Assembly: GCF_001429505.1 (NCBI RefSeq)
Contig: NZ_LMJW01000011.1
Coordinates: forward strand, 220,344 to 284,343
Direction of reading: 5' to 3'
DNA: 64,000 bases
Source of the DNA: Allobosea sp. Root483D1
GTDB lineage: Bacteria > Pseudomonadota > Alphaproteobacteria > Rhizobiales > Beijerinckiaceae
The notes below the pieces were generated by a model that was not told the origin of the DNA, made no database searches, and worked only from the letters and a program-made list of their open reading frames with translations. This document shows positions 1 through 7,794 of the stretch, piece after piece; the stretch's first letter is position 1; each line of letters starts with the position of its first letter. Both the position numbers and the translations under genes were made by a program.

Positions 1-334
1 CCATGTCAAGGACGCCGAGTTCCGCCCGAGCCCGGATCGCGGCGTCTATGGCGGCTATGGCGACTGGGTCGACCGGCCGGGGCGCTTCCGCAGCCCGGGC
101 GACGGCGACATCGACTTTTCCGGCATCTTCAGCAGCCTCACCCGCTACGGCTATGACGGCTGGGCCGTGCTCGAATGGGAATGCTGCCTGAAGAATGCCT
201 TCGACGGCGCCCGCGAAGGCGCGCGCTTCATCGCCGACCACATCATCCACACCACGCAGCGCGATTTCGACGCAGGCATGCGCCGGTCCGCACCGCCTGG
301 GGAGCTCGACCGCATGCTGGGGCTGAGATCATGA
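1..334 (+). CDS. Sugar phosphate isomerase/epimerase family protein (3' end only)
   Basis: Only the last ~110 codons are present, so the start lies outside the window. The readable tail contains an HVKD opening, a GDGDIDFSGIF stretch and a YDGWAVLEWEC segment. These are typical of the C-terminal strands of TIM-barrel xylose-isomerase-like (IolE/IolI type) enzymes, where His and Glu bind a divalent metal. Its TGA overlaps the ATG of the next gene by four bases, so the two are translationally coupled and this is the 5' member of a sugar operon. The substrate cannot be read from the fragment. Confidence 0.75.
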   Translation, partial: HVKDAEFRPSPDRGVYGGYGDWVDRPGRFRSPGDGDIDFSGIFSSLTRYGYDGWAVLEWECCLKNAFDGAREGARFIADHIIHTTQRDFDAGMRRSAPPGELDRMLGLRS

Positions 335-1521
335 GCGAAGGCAATCCCGTGCTGGCCGCCCTCGGGCGGCCGATCCGCCTCGGCATCCTCGGCGGCGCTC
401 CGCCCTCGCTGATCGGTCCGGTCCACCGCATGGCCGCCGCCCTCGACGGCCGCTTCGCCCTCGTTGCCGGCATGATGTCGTCGAAGCCGGAGCGCTCGCG
501 CCGCGAAGGGCTCGCCATCGGCCTTGCCGAAGAGCGCTGCTACGGCTCGCTCGACGAGTTGCTGGCGCGGGAGAGGGCGCGCGCGGACGGCGTCGAGGCT
601 CTCGCCATCATCACCCCGAACGACAGCCACACCGCCTATTGCAAGGCTGCCTTCACCGCCGGGCTCGACGTCATGGTCGAGAAGCCGCTGTGCAACGATC
701 TCGCGGAGGCGCGCGAGCTCGCGGCGCTGGCGCGCGAGAGTGGCGTCGCCGTCGCGCTGACGCACACCTATTCCGGCTATCCGATGCTGCGCGAGATGCG
801 GGCACGCATCCTCGCCGGAGAGATCGGGGCGGTCCGCCTCGTTCAGATCGACTACCTCGCCGGCGGTAACGCAACATTGGTCGAGGCGACGCCGGAAGGC
901 GCGGCGCGCTGGCGGCTCAATCCCGAGATCAGCGGCCCCTCGCTCGTCCTCGGCGATATCGGCACGCATGCCCACCACCTCGTCGGCTTCGTCACCGGCG
1001 AGGCGATGGCATCAGTCTCGGCCGAGGTCGGCACGCTGGTGCCTGGCCGCAAGGTCCACGACATCGCGCAGATCCGCTTCCGGCTTGAAGGCGGTGCCCG
1101 CGGGCGGATCGAGGTCAGCAATGCCGCGGCCGGCATGTCGAACGTCTTCACCATCCGGGTCTTCGGCGAGAGCGGCCATCTCGCCTGGAGCCATGGCGCA
1201 CCCAATGAATTGCAGCTGGGTCGGCTCAACGGCGACATCGTCGTGACCGGCGCCGGCCGGCCCGATCTCTCGGCAGCCGCGCGGGATGCGACGAGGCTGT
1301 CCCGTCCAGGCCACCCAGAAGGCCTGATCGAGGCGATCGCCAATCTCTATTGCGGCTTTGCCGATCTCGTCCTGGCGCGGCGCGGCCTGAGGCCCGCCAC
1401 CGCGATGGCCCGCCTGACGCCCTCGATCGACGACGGCGTCGCCGGCCTCGCCTTCGTCATGGCCTGCCTCGAAAGCTCCGCCGCCGGCGGCGCGTCTACT
1501 GCTCTCGCTCCCAGTCATTAG
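331..1521 (+). CDS. Gfo/Idh/MocA family NAD(P)-dependent oxidoreductase
   Basis: A 396-residue dehydrogenase of the Gfo/Idh/MocA family, which oxidises or reduces ring or open-chain sugars and inositols with NAD(P). The N-terminal Rossmann part has a GILGGAP turn, an ITPNDSH segment and the family EKP motif (VMVEKPL) near residue 115. The C-terminal alpha/beta domain carries a GDIGTHAHH stretch that supplies catalytic histidines in relatives. The ATG at 331 overlaps the upstream stop (ATGA). An SDR and a lactonase follow on the same strand, so an oxidation feeding a lactone step is plausible. The substrate is unknown. Confidence 0.88.
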   Translation: MSEGNPVLAALGRPIRLGILGGAPPSLIGPVHRMAAALDGRFALVAGMMSSKPERSRREGLAIGLAEERCYGSLDELLARERARADGVEALAIITPNDSHTAYCKAAFTAGLDVMVEKPLCNDLAEARELAALARESGVAVALTHTYSGYPMLREMRARILAGEIGAVRLVQIDYLAGGNATLVEATPEGAARWRLNPEISGPSLVLGDIGTHAHHLVGFVTGEAMASVSAEVGTLVPGRKVHDIAQIRFRLEGGARGRIEVSNAAAGMSNVFTIRVFGESGHLAWSHGAPNELQLGRLNGDIVVTGAGRPDLSAAARDATRLSRPGHPEGLIEAIANLYCGFADLVLARRGLRPATAMARLTPSIDDGVAGLAFVMACLESSAAGGASTALAPSH

Positions 1522-1532
1522 CGGATATCGGC

Positions 1533-2204
1533 ATGGCAACGATCGTCATTACGGGTTGCGATACAGGGCTGGGCGTTGAGTTCGCCAGGCAATACGCGGC
1601 CGAGGGCCACAAGGTCTACGCGACCTGCCTTGCTCCCGAAGCCGCGCACGAAACCCGCGCCATCGCCGGCGATGTCGAGGTTATCAAGCTCGACATGACC
1701 GACCACGCCGGCATCGAGGCCTTCGCCACCTCGCTGGGCGGACGCCCGGTCGACATCCTCCTGAACAATGCCGGCATCGGCCGGCCGCATCCGCCCTTCG
1801 GCGAGACGGACTATGCCAACTGGCGGCGCATCCTGGAGACCAACCTGATCGGACCGATGAAGCTCGCCGAGACGCTGGTCGAGAACGTCGCCGCGAGCGA
1901 ACTGAAGATCATGGCCTTCGTCTCCAGCCGCATGGGCTCGATCGCGCTGAACCAGAGCGGCGGCTCCTATGCGTATCGCTCGAGCAAGGCGGGCCTGAAC
2001 ATGGTGGTCAAGGGTCTCGCGATCGATCTGGCGCCCCGCCATATCAGCGTCATCGCCCTGCATCCGGGCTGGGCTGCGACCGAGCCTGGCGGGCGCGTGC
2101 CGGTCGAGGAGAGCGTCGCCGGCATGCGCGGCGTGCTCCACCGCGCCGGGCGGCATCACACCGGCATCTTCCAGACCTATCACGATCAGCCCTTGCCCTG
2201 GTGA
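1533..2204 (+). CDS. Short-chain dehydrogenase/reductase (SDR)
   Basis: A 223-residue classical-type SDR. The cofactor loop TGCDTGLG is at residues 7-14, the structural NNAG motif is near residue 86, and a catalytic Ser followed by a YRSSK signature lies near 150. The C-terminus is short for the family, with no clear extra substrate lid. It probably interconverts a hydroxyl and a keto group of the sugar handled by this operon. The gene begins 11 bases after the oxidoreductase, and its stop overlaps the GTG start of the lactonase. Confidence 0.85.
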   Translation: MATIVITGCDTGLGVEFARQYAAEGHKVYATCLAPEAAHETRAIAGDVEVIKLDMTDHAGIEAFATSLGGRPVDILLNNAGIGRPHPPFGETDYANWRRILETNLIGPMKLAETLVENVAASELKIMAFVSSRMGSIALNQSGGSYAYRSSKAGLNMVVKGLAIDLAPRHISVIALHPGWAATEPGGRVPVEESVAGMRGVLHRAGRHHTGIFQTYHDQPLPW

Positions 2205-3085
2205 CGCCGATGAAGCCCGAGATCGAGACCGTCCTGCCCGGCCCCTTCGCCCTCGGCGAAGGCCCGTGCTGGCATGGCGGGGAGGGCGCGCTCTACTTCG
2301 TCGACGCGCTCCGGCCGGCGATCCATCGCTGGCATCAGGTGGATGGGCTCGCCACCTGGCCGATGCCGGCGATCGTCGGCTCCTTCGCGATCCGGCGCGG
2401 CGGCGGGCTGATCGCCTCGCTGCAGAGCGGCTTCGCCGCGGTCGACCTTGCGAGCGGCGCGGTGACGCCGCTGGTCGATCCGGAGCCTGAGAAGCCCGCC
2501 AACGTCCTCAACGACGGCAAATGCGACAGGCGCGGCCGGTTCTGGTGCGGCTCGCGCGACGGCGCGCTCAAGGACCCGAGCGGCGCGCTCTACCGTCTCG
2601 ATCCCGACCTCAGCGCCCGGCGCATGGATGAGGGCTTCATCGTCTCCAACGGCATCGCCTTCTCGCCGGACGACCGCACCATGTATTTCGCGGATTCGAG
2701 GGCCGAGACTGTCTTCGCTTATGATTTCGACATCGAGTCCGGCGCCATCTCCAATCGCCGCGTCTTCTTCTCGACCCGCGAGATCGAAGGTCGCTGCGAC
2801 GGCGCGACCGTCGACGCCGAGGGCTTCTACTGGTGCGCGCTGGTGCATGGCGGCAAGATCGCCCGAGTCGATCCGAAAGGGCGCTTCGACCGGCTGATCG
2901 ACATGCCGGTGAAGCATCCGACGATGTGCACCTTCGGCGGCGATGGACTCGACGTGCTCTATGTCACCAGCGCCGCTTCGATGCTGAGCGAGGAGGAGCG
3001 GGCACGCACGCCACAGGGCGGGAACCTGTTCGCTATCCATGGCCTCGGCGTGAAGGGCCTGCCGGAACCGATGTTCGCGGGGTGA
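2201..3085 (+). CDS. SMP-30/gluconolactonase family sugar lactonase
   Basis: A six-bladed beta-propeller hydrolase of the SMP-30/regucalcin family, about 294 residues, which opens sugar lactones to acids using one divalent metal. The four metal-ligand regions are recognisable: Glu20 in LGEGPCW, Asn104 in VLNDGKCD, Asn150 in VSNGIAFSPDD, and an Asp in DGATVDAEG near 200. The GTG at 2201 overlaps the SDR stop as GTGA; an in-frame ATG at 2210 is an alternative start. With the upstream dehydrogenases it forms a sugar-to-lactone-to-acid module. It ends five bases before the convergent hydroxyacid dehydrogenase gene. Confidence 0.88.
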   Translation: MTPMKPEIETVLPGPFALGEGPCWHGGEGALYFVDALRPAIHRWHQVDGLATWPMPAIVGSFAIRRGGGLIASLQSGFAAVDLASGAVTPLVDPEPEKPANVLNDGKCDRRGRFWCGSRDGALKDPSGALYRLDPDLSARRMDEGFIVSNGIAFSPDDRTMYFADSRAETVFAYDFDIESGAISNRRVFFSTREIEGRCDGATVDAEGFYWCALVHGGKIARVDPKGRFDRLIDMPVKHPTMCTFGGDGLDVLYVTSAASMLSEEERARTPQGGNLFAIHGLGVKGLPEPMFAG

Positions 3086-3090
3086 TCGAC

Positions 3091-4137
3091 CTACGCCGCG
3101 CCCGCCGGCTTCGGCGTCGCTCCTTCCCGCCCGGGCGTGCTGCGCATCAGCGCCATCGTCTGGAGGTTTGCACGCTGCAGCCGCACCGGTGGCAGTCCGC
3201 GCAGGATCAAGGCGAGGTCGTCGAGGACGCGTTCGCCCATGTCGTGGAAGGCGGCGGGAATGCCGCCGGCGCGGTGCGAGGACAGCAGCATGTCCGAGCG
3301 CCGGATTGGATCATCGGCGGGTACGGGCTCCTGCGGGAAGACGTCGGTCGCGATCCGCAGGCGCCCGGCCTCGGCAAGCAAAGCGGGAAAGTCGACGATG
3401 GCGGCGCGGCTCGCCAGCACCAGAATGGCACCGTCACGCATCCGCGCCAGCGCCTTCGTATCGATGAAGCCGGGATTGTCCCTGGTCGCCCCCGCGAGCA
3501 GGAAGACGACGTCACTGGCGCCGAGCAATTCATCCAGTCCGCAGGCCCGGCAGCCCTCGTCGGCGATCGCCGAGGCGGGCAGCCAGGGATCATGGACCAG
3601 GATATCCGGCCGAAAACCTTCAAGCAGCCGGCGCAGCGCCCGGCCGAGATTGCCGAAGCCGACCAGCCCGATCGTCGCCCGCGACAGGAGGACCGAACCG
3701 GCACAGCCGAAGCGGCCATAGGCCTCGCGGCCCTCGCGCATGGCGCGGTCGCCGGCGGTGATGCCCCGCGCCAGGTCGAGTGCCAGGCCCAGCGCCATCT
3801 CCGCCACCGGCACGGCGAAGACCGGCGCGACCGAGAGAACCTCGATCCCCTGCGCGGCACAGGCGGCTGCATCGACATTGGGCAGGAAATTGCCCTCGAC
3901 ATTGATCACCGCCCGCAAGTGCGGCGCCCGCGCGATCCGCTCGGCCGGCAGGTCGGTCTGCCCGAGCACCGCGCTGATGCGTGGCAAGGCAGCCTCGACC
4001 AGCGCCGCCGGCAATCGCCCGTCGATATCCTCTGTCACCACCTCCGCCAGTGCATGGAGCCGGCGCATCTGCTCGGGATCGAAGATCGAGCCTGCCCGTC
4101 GCGGATGCGGATCGAGCAGGATGATGGGCCGGGTCAT
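3091..4137 (-). CDS. D-isomer-specific 2-hydroxyacid dehydrogenase
   Basis: A 348-residue NAD(P)-dependent D-2-hydroxyacid dehydrogenase. The nucleotide-binding motif GFGNLG is near residue 178. The catalytic set is present: Arg in LASRAAIVD, Glu in FPQEPVPADDP and His in LSSHRAGG. It probably reduces or oxidises a 2-keto or 2-hydroxy acid derived from the imported sugar. It is the last gene of the minus-strand ABC transporter operon, two bases after the small membrane-anchored protein, and is convergent with the lactonase. Confidence 0.87.
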   Translation of the reverse strand: MTRPIILLDPHPRRAGSIFDPEQMRRLHALAEVVTEDIDGRLPAALVEAALPRISAVLGQTDLPAERIARAPHLRAVINVEGNFLPNVDAAACAAQGIEVLSVAPVFAVPVAEMALGLALDLARGITAGDRAMREGREAYGRFGCAGSVLLSRATIGLVGFGNLGRALRRLLEGFRPDILVHDPWLPASAIADEGCRACGLDELLGASDVVFLLAGATRDNPGFIDTKALARMRDGAILVLASRAAIVDFPALLAEAGRLRIATDVFPQEPVPADDPIRRSDMLLSSHRAGGIPAAFHDMGERVLDDLALILRGLPPVRLQRANLQTMALMRSTPGREGATPKPAGAA

Positions 4138-4139
4138 GC

Positions 4140-4547
4140 TCAGGCCTTGCCGGGGAGGACGAGCGGGGCCGCGAGCTTGGTGTTCTGAGAGCGGAAATAG
4201 AGCCGGATCGGGATGCGCTGGGAGGCGCCGATGCCCGGCTTCGCCGCGCTCAGCTGGATATGGTGCGACGGGTTGCCGGTGATGCGGAAGCTGCCGTCGC
4301 TGCCCGTCTTCACGCTGCGGTTCTCGGCGAAGGTCGTGAAGCTGAAGACCCAGAGCGTGACCTCGGCCCCCTCGACCGGCTTGCCCTGCGCGTCCAGCAC
4401 CTGCCCGATGACGAGACCGTCATCATGCGCCGAGGCATAAAGGTCCCAGGCGCCTGCCACGGCGAGGATGGCAGCAGGCACCAGCACGAAGCGGTTGAGC
4501 AGCCACTTCCTCCAGCCATGCTGCCGACTGCCGGAATAAGCTTCCAT
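4140..4547 (-). CDS. Small membrane-anchored protein with carboxypeptidase-regulatory-like (Ig-like) domain
   Basis: A 135-residue protein of unknown function. Residues ~15-38 form one hydrophobic segment after a basic N-terminus. The rest reads as a single beta-sandwich of the carboxypeptidase-regulatory-like type, with VIGQVLDAQGKPVEGAEV and a later SDGSFRI turn. The predicted topology is an N-terminal anchor with the domain in the periplasm. It lies three bases downstream of the second sugar permease and two bases upstream of the hydroxyacid dehydrogenase, so it is a genuine operon member, in a place where an ATPase gene is often found. A role as an accessory to the importer is a guess. 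Confidence 0.7.
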   Translation of the reverse strand: MEAYSGSRQHGWRKWLLNRFVLVPAAILAVAGAWDLYASAHDDGLVIGQVLDAQGKPVEGAEVTLWVFSFTTFAENRSVKTGSDGSFRITGNPSHHIQLSAAKPGIGASQRIPIRLYFRSQNTKLAAPLVLPGKA

Positions 4548-4550
4548 CGC

Positions 4551-5366
4551 CTAGCCCTTCGTCGCGCCGGAGGTGAGCCCCTGGATGAACTCCTTCTGTG
4601 CCAGCAGGAACAGAAGGATGCCGGGCGCGAGCACCATGATGCAGAAAGCGTAGAGCGCCCCGGTCGTATCCTCCTGATAGGACAGGAAGCGCGCCAGCCC
4701 GAGCGGCAGGGTCTGCATCTCCGGCGTCCGCGTCATGATCAGCGGCCAGAGGAAATTGTTCCAGGACCAGATGAAGGAGAGGATCACGTTCGTCGCCATG
4801 GCGGACTTGGCCAGCGGCAGCATGATCGTCCAGACGATGCGCCATTCCGGCAGTCCGTCGACCTTGGCCGCGTCGATCAGCGAGCCCGGGATCGCATCGA
4901 AGCTCGCCTTGAACACGAAGATGCAGATGATCGTCGAGAACTGCGGCAAAGCGAGGCCGACATAGGAATTCAGCAACCCGAGCTGGCCGGTGATCAGGTA
5001 GGCCGGAATGATCGTCGCCTGGAACGGCACCATCATGCAGGACAGGAACAGGATCAGGATGAAGCCCTTGCCCCGGAATTCGCGGGTCAGCGCATAGCCC
5101 GCCATCGCGTTGAAGACGACATTGGCGGCGATGGTGATGACCGAGACGATGACGCTGTTCAGGAAGTAGCGGGCGAACGGGATCGCGTACCAGACATCGA
5201 CGTAATAGAAGAGGTGCGGGTTCCGCGGGATGATGCTCGGCGGAAAAGTGAAGATGTTTTCGCCCGAGACGGATGTCTTCAGCACCCAATAGAAGGGCAC
5301 CAGCATCACGAAGCAGACGGCGATCAGCGCCAGATGGATCGGCCAGGTCGGGGAGCGGCGCATCAT
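4551..5366 (-). CDS. Carbohydrate ABC transporter permease (MalG type)
   Basis: An inner-membrane permease subunit of the CUT1 family, about 271 residues with six predicted membrane segments. The EAA loop that contacts the ATPase is SLIDAAKVDGLPEWRI, near residue 180. A longer reading from 5405 would overlap the upstream gene. The tandem ATG at 5366/5363, preceded by a purine-rich GGGACATGGA, is preferred. It pairs with the upstream permease and binding protein. A 17-bp tandem duplication lies between the two permease genes. Confidence 0.9.
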   Translation of the reverse strand: MMRRSPTWPIHLALIAVCFVMLVPFYWVLKTSVSGENIFTFPPSIIPRNPHLFYYVDVWYAIPFARYFLNSVIVSVITIAANVVFNAMAGYALTREFRGKGFILILFLSCMMVPFQATIIPAYLITGQLGLLNSYVGLALPQFSTIICIFVFKASFDAIPGSLIDAAKVDGLPEWRIVWTIMLPLAKSAMATNVILSFIWSWNNFLWPLIMTRTPEMQTLPLGLARFLSYQEDTTGALYAFCIMVLAPGILLFLLAQKEFIQGLTSGATKG

Positions 5367-5393
5367 TCCATGTCCCAAATCATTCCATGTCCC
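5362..5393. repeat. 15-bp direct repeat (17-bp period) at the permease gene junction
   Basis: ATCATTCCATGTCCC occurs at 5362-5376 and again at 5379-5393 on the plus strand. The right copy contains the stop of the first permease. The left copy contains the ATG of the second. In the left copy the same bases would give an ATGA stop/start overlap, so the present 13-base gap looks like the product of one short tandem duplication. Confidence 0.85.
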
Positions 5394-6318
5394 TCGCGCC
5401 GGCATTGCCGCCGGAGATGCGATTCGCCGCCCAGGCGACCGTGATCAGGAAGATGAAGAACACGACCGTGACGGCAGCCGCATAGTCGAAGCGCGTCTGC
5501 ACGAAGCCGAGCTTGTAGATGTAGGTGACGAGGATCTCGGTGGCGCGGCCGGGGCCGCCGCCGGTCATGACATAGACCAGGTCGAAGCTGGTCACCGAGT
5601 TCAGCATGCCGATGACGAAGCACAGGAAGATCGACGGCCGCAGCAGCGGCAGGATGATGCGCCAGAAGCGATCGCTGGCGGTGGCGCCGTCGATCTCGGC
5701 CGCCTCGAACAGCGAGCTCGGGATGTTCTGCAGCCCCGTCAACAGGATGATCATGTAGAAGCCGAGCATCTGCCAGATATTGGCGACGACGACCGAAGGC
5801 AGCGCCCAGAAGAACGAGTTCAGGAACGGGATCGGCGTATCGGTCAGGTGCAGGAGCCGCGCCACATAGTTCAACAGGCCGACGCGCTCGTCATACATCC
5901 AGCGCCAGATGATCGCGACCGCGACCGTCATCAGCGGATAGGAGAGGAAGATCAGCGTGCGATAGAGGTTGCGGCCGCTGATGTTCGAGTTGACCAGCAG
6001 CGCGAGGCCGAGCGCCATCGCGATGCCGACCGGCGCCGACAGGATGATGAAGACGGTGTTCCAGAGTGATTGCCAGAACACCTCGTCGGTCAGCATCTCC
6101 TCGTAGTTCTCGAGGCCGATGAAGACCGCCGGCTTCAACGGCGACCAGGCCTGGAACGAGAGGACGATGTTCCAGGCCAGCGGCAGGATGCGATAGAGCA
6201 GGAAGACCAGTAGCGACGGCGCGAGGAAGCACCAGACCAGCATGGCCTGGCGCGTCGTCGCCTTGCGCAGGAAGGAAGTCGACCGCCGTTCGGGCGCGGC
6301 GGGCAGAGCCATTGCCAT
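5380..6318 (-). CDS. Carbohydrate ABC transporter permease (MalF/UgpA type)
   Basis: A 312-residue inner-membrane permease of the CUT1 sugar importer family, with an N-terminal cytoplasmic tail and about six membrane helices. The EAA loop is SLFEAAEIDGATASDRF, near residue 215. A GAGGA sequence lies upstream of the ATG at 6318. It acts with the other permease and the Tat-exported binding protein encoded just upstream. No cognate ATPase is encoded in the window, so a shared MsmK/UgpC-like ATPase from elsewhere is likely needed. Confidence 0.92.
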   Translation of the reverse strand: MAMALPAAPERRSTSFLRKATTRQAMLVWCFLAPSLLVFLLYRILPLAWNIVLSFQAWSPLKPAVFIGLENYEEMLTDEVFWQSLWNTVFIILSAPVGIAMALGLALLVNSNISGRNLYRTLIFLSYPLMTVAVAIIWRWMYDERVGLLNYVARLLHLTDTPIPFLNSFFWALPSVVVANIWQMLGFYMIILLTGLQNIPSSLFEAAEIDGATASDRFWRIILPLLRPSIFLCFVIGMLNSVTSFDLVYVMTGGGPGRATEILVTYIYKLGFVQTRFDYAAAVTVVFFIFLITVAWAANRISGGNAGARDME

Positions 6319-6338
6319 GGCAGGCGCTATCCTCAGCT

Positions 6339-7589
6339 TCAGGAGCGACGCATGACGCGCGTCACGGCGCGTTCGGCATCCGCCAGCGCCGTCTTGGCGT
6401 CCTTGCGGCCGAGCACGGCATTCTGGACCTCGGCCCAGAATGCGTCCTTGACCTGCGCGTCATTCGGCAGGGGCCAGTTGCCGCACATCTTGTCGGTGTG
6501 CTCGAGCTGGGTCAGCAGCACGGCATGGGCCAGCGGATCCTCGGTCTTGACCTTCTCCAGCCCGGCCTTGTCCGCGGCGAGGTTGCCGGTGAGGATGCGG
6601 CGGCGCAGGGAGAATTCCGTCGCCCATTTGTTGCTGGTCATGTGCTTGACCAGGGCCCAGGCGAGATCCGGATTCTTCGACGATTTCGAGATGGCGAAGC
6701 CGTGATTGGTCGGGGTCGACCAGTTGCCCGGGTTCTGGACAGCGCCGAGCGTGTCGGGATTGACCCAGGGCGCCTGGCCCTTGACGAAGAAGTACGAGGC
6801 CGAGTGGGCCTGCAGCATGCCGACATTGCCAGAGGCGAAGGCGCCGTTGGGCTCGACCCAGCGCCCGGTCCAGGCGATCTTGTTGATCCCGCCCGACGCC
6901 GTGGCCTTGGCCAGCTTGTCGAGCACTTCCATTGTCTTCGGCGTATTGAAAGCCGGCGTCTTCATGTCGGGCTTCAGCAGCTCGACGCCGTTCATCTGCA
7001 TCAGCGGCCAATAGAGCCAGTCGAAGTTCAGCGTCAGGAAACCGGTCTTCTCGCCCTTCGCCATCGCCTGGCTGAAATTGACGATCTCGTCGAACGATTT
7101 TGGCGCCTCCGCCAGGCCCGCCTCCTTGAACATCAGCTTGTTGTAGAAGAGCAGCGTCTTGGCGATGTAGAAGGGCACGACATAGTTCTTCTTGTCGTAG
7201 ACGAAGCTCGCCAGGTAATCCTGATTGTAGAGCTTGGCGACATCCGGCTCCTTCTGCATATAGGGCGTCAGGTCGAGCAGGGCGCCGTTCGCCGCCCACT
7301 CCACCCAGATCGCGCCCTGGAGATCGACGATATCGGGCGCCGTCCCAGCGACGAGCTGCGTCTGGTAGAAGGCCGGCAGCTCCGGCCCCTTCTTGTCGAG
7401 CCACTCGATCTCGACGCCCGGATTCTGCGCCCTGAAGTCGGCGAACTCCTCTTTGAACAGGGCCTCCTGGTCGGCGATGTTCCAGGTCAGGATGCTGAGC
7501 TTGCGGTTCGACTGGGCCCGCAGATAAGCCGGCATCGCGACCGTCCCTGCCGCAGCCAGGCCGCTCTTGATGAGTGTTCTGCGGTCCAT
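6339..7589 (-). CDS. Sugar ABC transporter substrate-binding protein
   Basis: A 416-residue extracellular solute-binding protein (family 1, MalE/UgpB-like). The N-terminus MDRRTLIKSG followed by a hydrophobic stretch ending in YLRAQ looks like a Tat-type signal peptide. The mature part opens with LSILTW and contains the usual GTAPDIVDLQ hinge region. It delivers a sugar or oligosaccharide to the two permeases downstream. It is the first gene of the minus-strand operon, divergent from the IlvD-type dehydratase across a ~205-bp promoter region. Confidence 0.92.
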   Translation of the reverse strand: MDRRTLIKSGLAAAGTVAMPAYLRAQSNRKLSILTWNIADQEALFKEEFADFRAQNPGVEIEWLDKKGPELPAFYQTQLVAGTAPDIVDLQGAIWVEWAANGALLDLTPYMQKEPDVAKLYNQDYLASFVYDKKNYVVPFYIAKTLLFYNKLMFKEAGLAEAPKSFDEIVNFSQAMAKGEKTGFLTLNFDWLYWPLMQMNGVELLKPDMKTPAFNTPKTMEVLDKLAKATASGGINKIAWTGRWVEPNGAFASGNVGMLQAHSASYFFVKGQAPWVNPDTLGAVQNPGNWSTPTNHGFAISKSSKNPDLAWALVKHMTSNKWATEFSLRRRILTGNLAADKAGLEKVKTEDPLAHAVLLTQLEHTDKMCGNWPLPNDAQVKDAFWAEVQNAVLGRKDAKTALADAERAVTRVMRRS

Positions 7590-7645
7590 GCCGTCCTCCC
7601 TGAAATGATCTGGTGCCCCGCCTCTCCGGGCGAGCTTCGTCGACG

Positions 7646-7661
7646 ATGATAGCGGTTACAT
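7646..7661. promoter_or_regulatory. Candidate LacI-family operator
   Basis: ATGATAGCGGTTACAT matches the ideal palindrome ATGTAACCGGTTACAT at 13 of 16 positions, including the central CGG typical of LacI-family sites. It sits between the divergent binding-protein and dehydratase genes. The LacI-type regulator is encoded directly after the dehydratase, so it is the natural candidate binder. Only one such site was noticed. Confidence 0.4.
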
Positions 7662-7794
7662 TCGATCGGTCAAGGCGACTTAGAGCCAATACGAATTTCC
7701 CTTTTCTATGCATTTTGCAGCGCATTTCGTTTGATTGACAGGCTCATGAAAGCGATGTCATTTAACTTCCCGCCTTGCCGAGGAGTCCGCGCCG

